Shown here: positions 25,801 to 32,311 of the stretch, piece after piece
Layout: the number at the start of each line of letters is the position of its first letter
Position numbering within the stretch: the first letter of the stretch is position 1
Assembly: GCF_000153185.1 (NCBI RefSeq)
Contig: NZ_CH724151.1
Coordinates: 2,501-37,301, forward strand
Source of the DNA: Reinekea blandensis MED297
GTDB lineage: Bacteria; Pseudomonadota; Gammaproteobacteria; Pseudomonadales; Natronospirillaceae
Length of the DNA stretch: 34,801 nucleotides
Direction: 5' to 3'
Program-made: the position numbers and the translations under genes
Notes under the pieces: generated by a model
Databases searched by the model: none
Seen by the model: only the letters and a program-made list of their open reading frames with translations
What the model was told of the DNA's origin: nothing

Positions 25801-27969
25801 ATCATCAGATGAACCTGAGATTGAGTAACTCGCCCGATGATAGTGACTACCGGCCCAGTTTACGATTTGGTTCCGGATATGAAATTCACCATCGTTCAGA
25901 TTTTGACAGGTCGTAGAACCAGTATATAAATTTGTGCAAATATCTATGCGCTGGACCAAATCAAGATCATAGTCCATCCCCCAGTTTGCATCTTCCCAGG
26001 CTACATGCATGCGTGCATAAATAAGATCACCTGAATCACTGATTTCCAGATCTTTAAGCTGAATGTCAGTCAGAGAGCAATAGTGGTAGTCGCCATTGGG
26101 TCCCGCCATACAAGCTGGAACGATTTTTACCGGGCTACCTTTAACGGTGAAATCCAGTTCGGGAACGGCATCAGCAAGATCAATGGCATAGGTATCTACC
26201 GTCTGGTCACCGGCAAATACCGTACTCAAGTCATTTGTATTGGCATGATACGCTAAACCGGCGATATGGAAGCTACCTTCAATATTTGGTGCATCCGGGC
26301 AGATTCCGACTTCTTGAGATAAAGTCCCCATTGTCTTTTCAACACATACCTCAATACCGCCATTTAACTGCTTAGCGATAAAAGATTTACCCGTTAACGT
26401 ATCGTATTCTAGGTCACCTACTTCGTTAGTTTTGGCTATCAGGTCATCCGCAGAATCCAGTCCGGCGACGTCTCCATTAATGACATTCACCACGTCGTTA
26501 TCAAAGGAGGTTGGTCCCGATGAAATCAAAATGGTCGCGCATTTAGCACAGTAGTTATCACTGTTCAGAGGGTTCGTCCAAGAACGCACCATACTAAGAT
26601 CACCATTAAAATACTGATCATCCCTGGTTGTCCCATTTCGAGTTCGATTACCTGCATAAATGTGATTTGGTTCCCCGGAAAAATAACGCAGGGTTTCATA
26701 GAGGATTTCCCCCATCGGATTACCCCAATCCGGGCACTGTATCGACCACGAAGAACTATCGCTCTTTAAACGGTCGTTTTTAACATTATACGAGTTTTCA
26801 AAGCAGTTGCCGTCATACCGTGAATCTCCAATTTGCCACCCGTAAATATGTAGTGCATCAAGATTCTTGATAATCCCTTGTGAGACATTCTGAATGGCTC
26901 CATTTGTAAGATTAACTTCATCATTGGTGGCGGTTGTATTTCCTGCGAACCGCTTAATAGGAGAACGAATAATACCGCCGTTGGTATTATGAACATAAGA
27001 ACCCGTGATCAGACCGAACTCAATACGACCATCCTCGCCAAACTTTTGCAACAAACCAACGGGCTTGTAATATCGGTCGTCACCATCAAGATACAACCGG
27101 CATCGACTTGAACCCCATTCTTGAGGATCCCGACATGCTTCCACTCTTACCGTCAGATCATTATTAATTCGCTGTCCCCAAGGTGGAGACCCACTCTCAC
27201 CATAATTACAGACAGTACCTGCATTCATGGACCACCCGGAGTAGAGCCCCTTTGCCGCTCGTAGTACTGGATTACTGCCACTTGTTGAAGTACTACAAAA
27301 GCTTACACCATCAGAGCTAACATAATCGTCGGGCACAATATGATAAAGTGCCACTTCATCTGGATTATCTATAGCATCATACTCAGGTTTGATTTTTGCG
27401 AATGAGTGAACATCATTCGGCAGATAAGCCCGTTGCAGTACCGCACCACCATGTTTAACTTCGACACCCGCGACCGTAGATGATTCGGTAGGCGTGGTAT
27501 CGTCAACAACCCGTTTACCGCCGTAGAGTACATGGCGAACCATGTCCATGCGTGTCATGGTCACCCAGTTCAAAAAGTTCCCCGACCACCCCTCTCGACA
27601 GGAATGATAAATTGTCTCGCCAGTATTGTTATCGGCCCGGGGACCCACAGCCTCTTCAGCCGGTAACACCTCAAAAAGGTCGTCCGAATCGTTGTACTCA
27701 TAACACAAGTCCGGATTGAAATAGCCTGAGTAACTGAACTCATCGGTGTAGCGAATATTCAATACACCGTCTCCGTCCAGATCGGTAAAATCCGGATAGG
27801 CTTTCATAAAGAGCTGGTGGTCGTTGGACATCGCCAACATCACCAACGGTGTATTTTCCTGAGTTAACGACAATGGTGCCAATGTGTAATCTGACGAGGT
27901 CGCAGACCAGGCAGAGACAGCCAATGCAAAAACAGAACTGAACAAACTGAGTTTATACAAACGTTTCAT
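22837..27969 (-). CDS. pilY1: PilY1-like type IV pilus tip adhesin, very large
   Basis: 1710 residues against about 1160 for P. aeruginosa PilY1. A signal peptide ends near residue 23 (LAVSAWSA). The N-terminal part is a divergent vWA-like region (PLVMLAMSNDHQLFMKAYPD; later ATILISSGPTSFDND and AGLAYHANTNDL), without a clear DxSxS metal site at the first strand. The C-terminal PilY1 beta-propeller has LGDIIHSTPLVVE and VYVGSNGGMIHAFNGG. The conserved calcium loop SDWDGNGTTDAVYFG is near residue 1385. At least seven other acidic DxDxDG-like loops are scattered through the protein. It helps prime pilus assembly and acts as adhesin or mechanosensor in relatives. It is placed between pilX (11-base gap) and pilE. 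Confidence 0.93.
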   Translation of the reverse strand: MKRLYKLSLFSSVFALAVSAWSATSSDYTLAPLSLTQENTPLVMLAMSNDHQLFMKAYPDFTDLDGDGVLNIRYTDEFSYSGYFNPDLCYEYNDSDDLFEVLPAEEAVGPRADNNTGETIYHSCREGWSGNFLNWVTMTRMDMVRHVLYGGKRVVDDTTPTESSTVAGVEVKHGGAVLQRAYLPNDVHSFAKIKPEYDAIDNPDEVALYHIVPDDYVSSDGVSFCSTSTSGSNPVLRAAKGLYSGWSMNAGTVCNYGESGSPPWGQRINNDLTVRVEACRDPQEWGSSRCRLYLDGDDRYYKPVGLLQKFGEDGRIEFGLITGSYVHNTNGGIIRSPIKRFAGNTTATNDEVNLTNGAIQNVSQGIIKNLDALHIYGWQIGDSRYDGNCFENSYNVKNDRLKSDSSSWSIQCPDWGNPMGEILYETLRYFSGEPNHIYAGNRTRNGTTRDDQYFNGDLSMVRSWTNPLNSDNYCAKCATILISSGPTSFDNDVVNVINGDVAGLDSADDLIAKTNEVGDLEYDTLTGKSFIAKQLNGGIEVCVEKTMGTLSQEVGICPDAPNIEGSFHIAGLAYHANTNDLSTVFAGDQTVDTYAIDLADAVPELDFTVKGSPVKIVPACMAGPNGDYHYCSLTDIQLKDLEISDSGDLIYARMHVAWEDANWGMDYDLDLVQRIDICTNLYTGSTTCQNLNDGEFHIRNQIVNWAGSHYHRASYSISGSSDDGVQQSWSLKTGQGDVVDDDYDWITSGSPPALVTKTYEVDTAGTVAESLKKPLFLAAKYGGFVDANANGKPDLVQEWDSVINETGGFGSDGIPDNYYKVRNPATLEQQLSQVFNSIVERVSSGSNAAVVANRASGNGSIYQALYYPKLSEGTTSVSWVGQIHSLFVDRAGLIREDTDGDMVLDNAPVYNGKDVAPTAGDFIVNIFYDENKQDTFFQRYVLLGATGDAAKVAIPHGVPIPIEAINSIWNGAESLASYSDTEVLNQRTYTDKADTGRYIMTSTLDDCDANGDSVVEEQCETMRSFTSANISELSGYLGFTASESTEALEVISYTRGVDLATLRTRQFDVDGDGSLETWRLGDIIHSTPLVVEKTTGSYDRSLSDDTYEAFRKHYEDRRRMVYVGSNGGMIHAFNGGYWNSVCNGFYDQEIVGSGTGGKIVVANDCKNADNTHPVGAEMWAYVPRAALPTLKWKTEQDYAHIYTVDGEPQAYDVRIFEPSADHVNGWGTILVVPMRQGGLNTEVDHDNDGDANDVQVMRSSIIVLDITNPDSPPELIAEISDENLGLTLSKPTLIYDYQPSAVQADGSGGEYSSPTQNDWYLVFGSGPYPAEPGNAAVSTSSQSGHLYTFDLKSKALVKRKIEDPVDSDKDASTSFLAGFESSDWDGNGTTDAVYFGSVSGPVNNQTGKLFRWRLPDNIAINDSDDLSPATMLESGQPIVAAPITSRDSDGERWVHFGTGRFYVQDDRDTEMQQSVYGIKEPKSSNLFTWSEVSKADLLYSNDIAVLDSGTIMTTTGNTVEINSTEVADYDALLYQMSNKAGWYRNLTKVTDNPSGRSLREPLMYQDQLIFSEYLPSADQCDVNGRSMLNVVSWKTGTAIPYSPLGQSTAEDLDNDGDTENVVSTSADLGVGEFSGVTVFETSDNITLIDDSTIISALIDDPTKASEYAGDSSGNCVFVQSSTGEMVCYRTTVGDVDAAGRQSWRELEILF

Positions 27970-27980
27970 AGTGGAGCCTC

Positions 27981-28604
27981 TCAGTCTCTACGAAATATGG
28001 ATTGGAGCATAACCCGTGAACTGCCATTACGGCCGAAACCTAGTGCGGTCACACGGTACAATGGTTCCCAATAGGTTGGGCTGTAACGATTAGATGCGTC
28101 GTACTGTTCACTTGGTACAGCTTCTGGAGTTTTCACGGCAAAACAATAAAATTCGATCACATAGCGTGCCGGGGGTATCGGACCAGTTTCATCAAGATCA
28201 AAGACAGCGACCCGATGCCTACCGGACCCATCTGCCCAAACATCAACATCCTGATATATTTCAGTTGAAGGGCTCGACGCCGGCGTAATGACACATTCAT
28301 CGCCGGCATCAAACTCTCCGGTAAAGCAAAGTCCATTGGTGCAATCGGCCTGAAAACATTCAGTTTGCACACAGGATTCATAAAAATTATCCTGTTGGTA
28401 GTTTTTACCGCGTAAGAACTCTTCACCTTCTTGCAAAGCGGCTTCGGCTGCTTGGAAAGCAACACTTCGATCTGCAAAGTTGCCCGTCATTCGCTCTTCC
28501 ACTGTCGCAAGACGCATTGCGGAGACCCCGGCAACGGTCAGGATGAGCAAAAAAACCAGTGCAACAAGCAGGACGACCCCGGATTGTTTGCGGTAGATTG
28601 ACAT
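27981..28604 (-). CDS. pilX: Type IV minor pilin PilX
   Basis: 207 residues. The N-terminus KQSGVVLLVALVFLLILTVAG, then SAMRLATVEERMTGNFADRS and VAFQAAEAALQ, is the characteristic PilX start. Residue +5 after the presumed cleavage is Leu, not Glu, as is usual in PilX relatives. Six or more cysteines (ESCVQTECFQADCTNGLCF) suggest a disulfide-rich head. Its start abuts the pilW stop (shared coordinate 28604), implying translational coupling. It forms the priming complex with PilV, PilW, FimT/FimU and PilY1. Confidence 0.9.
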   Translation of the reverse strand: MSIYRKQSGVVLLVALVFLLILTVAGVSAMRLATVEERMTGNFADRSVAFQAAEAALQEGEEFLRGKNYQQDNFYESCVQTECFQADCTNGLCFTGEFDAGDECVITPASSPSTEIYQDVDVWADGSGRHRVAVFDLDETGPIPPARYVIEFYCFAVKTPEAVPSEQYDASNRYSPTYWEPLYRVTALGFGRNGSSRVMLQSIFRRD

Positions 28605-29629
28605 CAGCTTAACCCCCGATTTCTCAAGCGGACAGAAGTCGAAAATGTCTGGCTTTGAATGGCAGTGTTCTCATAAGTACTCACGTCAACTTCAATACTG
28701 ATTGAAATTACCTCCGAAAACTCATAACTCGCGGATGCGTTAATAGCGGAGGCACTTAAGAAAACGTCTGGAAACCCATCACCATCATCATCAACGCCGT
28801 ATCGAAATCGCAGACCATCGACGCCATTAATAATTTCCTGACCGTCCCGATGCAATGCATTAATGGTTGCATCGGTTCCGGAAGGCTCGATCCAATAAGC
28901 AACTTCTTCCATGGTAAATACACTCGACCCGGGGCTGTAGGCTTTTTCTATAGAGGCTGACTCGTTTGTACAATCAAAGTTACCTTTGAGATGATTCGTA
29001 CAATTACCCAGCCCAGTGTTATGAACCACATGCTCGGCCCACGCACTTACCGCTTTATCATCGTCATCAGGATCCATAGCGGTGCACTGAGCTTTAGTCA
29101 CACAGTTGGTCGGTCCAGACTGAACAAAAATACCAATGTTCGAACAATCCCGATCCACAACAGTCCAAACAGTACCAGAGGGATAAGGGTGGGGACCGTT
29201 AAATGATATTCTTGCCGAATCAGGATTGTGATCTTTGACTGTCAATGCGTTGCTAATATCGATTAGTCGCATTTCTAACACGGAGGAATCTTCGACAATA
29301 CCCGAATACTTAGTAGGAATACCGGTCTCATCTTCATCCCAGCCTTCGAGCACATCATTGATATCAAAATAATAAGAAGAAGTATTGTCTATCGAGTTTG
29401 CAACCTGCATTGCACTGCCATTACAGCCAAAGTACCCAACATTTCGCAGATCACGGACAATGTAATCTAGGGCAATTTTAGCGGTTTCCTGCATACGCGC
29501 CTGCTGTACCAGCTCGTTATAGCTACCTTGAGAGCCGGTTAAAACCTGAATAACACCACCCATTAACAATAAGCCCAGAAGCATGGCGATCATCAGCTCG
29601 ACAATACTAAAGCCCTTATGATTTCTCAT
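28604..29629 (-). CDS. pilW: Type IV minor pilin PilW
   Basis: Prepilin leader MRNHKG followed by FSIVELMIAMLLGLLLMGGV; Glu5 is present. The PilW signature IALDYIVRDLRNVGYFGC follows at about residues 55-75. An in-frame ATG at 29644 overlaps the pilV stop (ATGA). The ATG at 29629 is preferred because AGGA lies eight bases before it and it gives a canonical six-residue leader; the longer form would add five residues. The head contains a DDDGDGFPD loop that could bind calcium. It is a minor subunit of the pilus priming complex. Confidence 0.9.
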   Translation of the reverse strand: MRNHKGFSIVELMIAMLLGLLLMGGVIQVLTGSQGSYNELVQQARMQETAKIALDYIVRDLRNVGYFGCNGSAMQVANSIDNTSSYYFDINDVLEGWDEDETGIPTKYSGIVEDSSVLEMRLIDISNALTVKDHNPDSARISFNGPHPYPSGTVWTVVDRDCSNIGIFVQSGPTNCVTKAQCTAMDPDDDDKAVSAWAEHVVHNTGLGNCTNHLKGNFDCTNESASIEKAYSPGSSVFTMEEVAYWIEPSGTDATINALHRDGQEIINGVDGLRFRYGVDDDGDGFPDVFLSASAINASASYEFSEVISISIEVDVSTYENTAIQSQTFSTSVRLRNRGLS

Positions 29630-29640
29630 GACTCTGTTCC

Positions 29641-30159
29641 TCATAGCAACGCATAAAATTCAAAAGCAACCAACTCATCTTGTTCGATATTCAGTGTGCT
29701 CGGTTCCTCAAGCAAGAGCTCGCTGGTTTCAACAAGACGGATGGTTAATCTGACGTAATTGGGTTCGATGGTTCCATCCGACAAAGCTTTGGAGACTCGC
29801 GCGTCAGCACCGGGTGCCACCGTCTGCAGGTTCTCCATCCAGCGGCGAAGATCCCAACTCGCCATTTGAACCGGTGTGCAGGCTTCCGCAGCACAGTCTT
29901 TGATCAACTCTGGCAGATCTTCGTCAAAGTCCCGCAGATAGTTGTCGGTTGAAATGGCCTGTTGCGAGTTGGCCCGCATTCGGTCAAATAAGTCTTCTGC
30001 CAAGGCGGCAGCTCTTGCTCGCTGCATGGTCTCAAAGTTCATGCGCATCGCTTGCGTCTGAATCGCTGAGAAGCCTAACAGCCCAATGGCAAGCACCAAC
30101 ATCGCGACAAGAACTTCTATCAGACCCGCGCCCTGTTGAAATTTCATTTTTAACTGCAT
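29641..30159 (-). CDS. pilV: Type IV minor pilin PilV
   Basis: 172 residues. The leader MQLKMKFQQG precedes AGLIEVLVAMLVLAIGLLGF, with Glu at +5 and the GLLG motif of PilV. The helix continues (SAIQTQAMRMNFETMQRA) to a small head with one cysteine pair (KDCAAEACTP). The start lies inside the end of fimT (10-base overlap), and the stop overlaps the first possible pilW ATG, so the genes are tightly coupled. Confidence 0.9.
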   Translation of the reverse strand: MQLKMKFQQGAGLIEVLVAMLVLAIGLLGFSAIQTQAMRMNFETMQRARAAALAEDLFDRMRANSQQAISTDNYLRDFDEDLPELIKDCAAEACTPVQMASWDLRRWMENLQTVAPGADARVSKALSDGTIEPNYVRLTIRLVETSELLLEEPSTLNIEQDELVAFEFYALL

Positions 30160-30710
30160 GTTAACGTCGCTCCATCGGTGTATCTCACCCGGCCGGTACC
30201 TGGTGCTACGACCAAAGCTTCATGGAAACCACTGATAGAATCACAAAACAAAAAGCTCTGTTGACCAACTTCTAAAAAGCCGCGACTGTTATAACGTAAT
30301 GCACTACCACCATTGGGTTGAATATCAACCGCATCTGAACTGCTGTTGATATAGACCCGAATCACTTCATCATCTGGCCGGTTATCGGTCGCGGCATAAT
30401 CAGTCAAAGCGGAATTTTCATCGGTGTCAGTGATTACAATCCAACCGTTGTTCCAGTGATCGGTATTGGTAGAGCAGTCCAAGGTCGCCGCAGTGGCGTT
30501 AGCAACCGGGCAAATGGTTACTGATCGGGCCCTGGCAATGGCTTCAGAGCGAGCAAGAATCAAATCTGCGTACAGATCCTCCTGCACTTTACTGGCAGCA
30601 CTGCGTCGAATCTGGTCCCGGAACGAAGGGGCCGCCAGCGCCATTAACACCCCCATAATCGCCAAACCCAGCATCAGTTCCGTAATGGTAAACCCCGAAC
30701 TTCGTCTCAT
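30150..30710 (-). CDS. fimT: GspH/FimT-family minor pseudopilin (FimT/FimU)
   Basis: 186 residues. The leader MRRSSG is followed by FTITELMLGLAIMGVLMALA with Glu5. The GspH domain is typical: DLILARSEAIARARSVTICP, GWIVITDTDE and YNSRGF near the C-terminus. It is the first gene of the minor pilin operon. FimU and FimT are paralogues in Pseudomonas; operon position matches fimU, but sequence alone does not separate them. FimT homologues in some bacteria bind DNA during uptake. The gene is preceded by 155 bases after ispH. Confidence 0.87.
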   Translation of the reverse strand: MRRSSGFTITELMLGLAIMGVLMALAAPSFRDQIRRSAASKVQEDLYADLILARSEAIARARSVTICPVANATAATLDCSTNTDHWNNGWIVITDTDENSALTDYAATDNRPDDEVIRVYINSSSDAVDIQPNGGSALRYNSRGFLEVGQQSFLFCDSISGFHEALVVAPGTGRVRYTDGATLTCS

Positions 30711-30809
30711 ACATTACCTACCTATCAATACCGTTCGTATATTAGCGGGAGATTGTAAAGAAGATCGACGATAAAGATAAACGGTCAATAAGGGAAGATA
30801 AGCGGGATG

Positions 30810-30836
30810 GAACCGGCGCGTTTTGCTAACCGGTTC
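30810..30836 (-). terminator. Hairpin downstream of ispH
   Basis: GAACCGG and CCGGTTC form a perfect 7-bp stem with a 13-base loop, about 30 bases after the ispH stop, and a second small dyad (CTGAGC/GCTCAG, 30853-30869) overlaps that stop. Neither is followed by a T run on the minus strand. It may mark the boundary between the ileS-ispH and pilus units. Confidence 0.3.
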
Positions 30837-30865
30837 ATAGTTATGGCAAGGCCTGAGCCTAGTGC

Positions 30866-31813
30866 TCAGTCGACTGGCGTCAGGCGCAGTTCTTTAGGCA
30901 TGGAAAAGGTGATGTTTTCCTGAACACCGTCAAGCTCAACAGGCGGGTTGGCTCCGTAGTTCTGCAAGCCGTCAATCACCTGTTTCACAAGGATATCCGG
31001 GGCCGAGGCACCGGCGGTAACGCCAATCTGGCTTTTTCCTTCAAACCAGGCCGGCTCAAGCTGGTCAACCGAGTCGATCAGGTATGCATCGCAGCCGATG
31101 CGTTCAGCCAGTTCCCGGAGTCGGTTACTGTTTGAGGAGTTCGGCGAGCCCACCACGATAACCACATCGCAGTCCCGGGCCAGTGTTTTCACCGCATCCT
31201 GGCGATTCTGAGTTGCGTAGCAGATATCGTCTTTGCGAGGCCCCTGGATCTGAGGGAACTTCGCCCGTAAAGCGTCAATTATCCGCGCGGTATCGTCCAT
31301 AGATAGGGTCGTTTGCGTTACATAAGCCAATCGATCCGGATGCTTAACCTGCAGGGCGTCCACACACGCTTCAGCTTCAACCAAGTAGATCTCGCCGCCG
31401 TTGCTCCGATCGTACTGACCCATGGTGCCTTCGACTTCCGGATGCCCCCGGTGGCCGATCAGGATGCATTCCATTCCCTCCCGGGAATATCGGGCTACCT
31501 CCAGATGCACCTTGGTGACCAGTGGGCAAGTCGCATCATAGACTCTCAACCCCCGGCGATCGGCTTCTTTTCGAACCGCCTGAGAAACACCGTGCGCGGA
31601 AAAAATCACCCAGTTATCGTCCGGAACCTCGTCCAGTTCATCAACAAAGATGGCCCCGCGGGATTTCAAATCTTCAACAACAAACTTGTTATGCACCACT
31701 TCGTGACGCACGTACAGCGGCGCGCCGTGCACCTCTAATGCCCGGTTGACGATATCAATCGCACGATCCACTCCGGCACAGAAGCCACGAGGGTTCGCCA
31801 GCTTAATGTCCAT
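30866..31813 (-). CDS. ispH: 4-hydroxy-3-methylbut-2-enyl diphosphate reductase
   Basis: 315 residues, standard length. IspH carries out the last step of the methylerythritol phosphate pathway, producing isopentenyl and dimethylallyl diphosphate with a 4Fe-4S cluster. The three cluster cysteines are in [23 protein letters not shown] and [11 protein letters not shown]. The substrate-binding histidines are in RHEVVHN and [11 protein letters not shown], and [11 protein letters not shown] is conserved. The start lies within the end of fkpB (11-base overlap), the usual fkpB-ispH pairing. Confidence 0.97.
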   Translation of the reverse strand: MDIKLANPRGFCAGVDRAIDIVNRALEVHGAPLYVRHEVVHNKFVVEDLKSRGAIFVDELDEVPDDNWVIFSAHGVSQAVRKEADRRGLRVYDATCPLVTKVHLEVARYSREGMECILIGHRGHPEVEGTMGQYDRSNGGEIYLVEAEACVDALQVKHPDRLAYVTQTTLSMDDTARIIDALRAKFPQIQGPRKDDICYATQNRQDAVKTLARDCDVVIVVGSPNSSNSNRLRELAERIGCDAYLIDSVDQLEPAWFEGKSQIGVTAGASAPDILVKQVIDGLQNYGANPPVELDGVQENITFSMPKELRLTPVD

Positions 31814-32249
31814 GGCTTGCAGCCTCCACCGAGAGTATTTCGACCTCGAAATCCAAAGCTTTGCCGGCCAGCGGATGATTAAAGTCCACGGTTACCCGGT
31901 CATCAGAAATTTCACTGACAACGCCCGGCAATTCTGAACCGGAGGCATCTTCAAATGACATCACCATGCCGGGTTCAATATCCCCAGCCTGAGCAAACTG
32001 CGCCCGGCTAAAGGACTGCACATTGCCCGGGTTCGCTTGTCCAAAGGCGTCTTCCGGTGGCACTCGTACGGTGCGCCGGTCACCGGCCGACATTCCCAGC
32101 AGATGTTTCTCAAACCCCTCTGGGAGATTGCCATCGCCCATGGTCATCTCTGCCGGTGCTTTACCAAAAGTACTGTCCACAATATCGCCGCTTTCCAGCT
32201 TCAGCGAAAAATGCAGCGTCACTCTGGAGTTTTCATGAATAGCAGACAT
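31803..32249 (-). CDS. fkpB: FKBP-type peptidyl-prolyl isomerase FkpB (SlpA)
   Basis: 148 residues (E. coli 149). The FKBP core is interrupted by the IF/SlyD-like insert: [20 protein letters not shown], the [13 protein letters not shown] turn, PEDAFGQ and [18 protein letters not shown]. It has chaperone and prolyl-isomerase activity. The frame is open to 32279, but that start falls inside a hairpin; ATG 32249 gives the family N-terminus [10 protein letters not shown]. The ileS stop is only 62 bases upstream, whereas lspA usually lies in between. ispH overlaps its 3' end. Confidence 0.95.
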   Translation of the reverse strand: MSAIHENSRVTLHFSLKLESGDIVDSTFGKAPAEMTMGDGNLPEGFEKHLLGMSAGDRRTVRVPPEDAFGQANPGNVQSFSRAQFAQAGDIEPGMVMSFEDASGSELPGVVSEISDDRVTVDFNHPLAGKALDFEVEILSVEAASHGH

Positions 32250-32267
32250 ACTCAAAACCTTAAAACG

Positions 32268-32287
32268 GACCTGCCTCAAGGCAGGTC
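32268..32287 (-). terminator. Hairpin after ileS
   Basis: GACCTGCC and GGCAGGTC form a perfect 8-bp stem with a four-base loop, 24 bases after the ileS stop. On the minus strand it is followed by CGTTTTAAGG, a short T run, so it may be a partial terminator or a processing site between ileS and fkpB. Confidence 0.45.
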
Positions 32288-32311
32288 TAACTCATTACTT
32301 GGTACGATGCC

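Noticed and set aside
32250-32279. Extended FkpB start
   Set aside because: The earlier start falls inside a perfect hairpin and adds ten residues not found in FkpB; ATG 32249 gives [10 protein letters not shown], the expected beginning.
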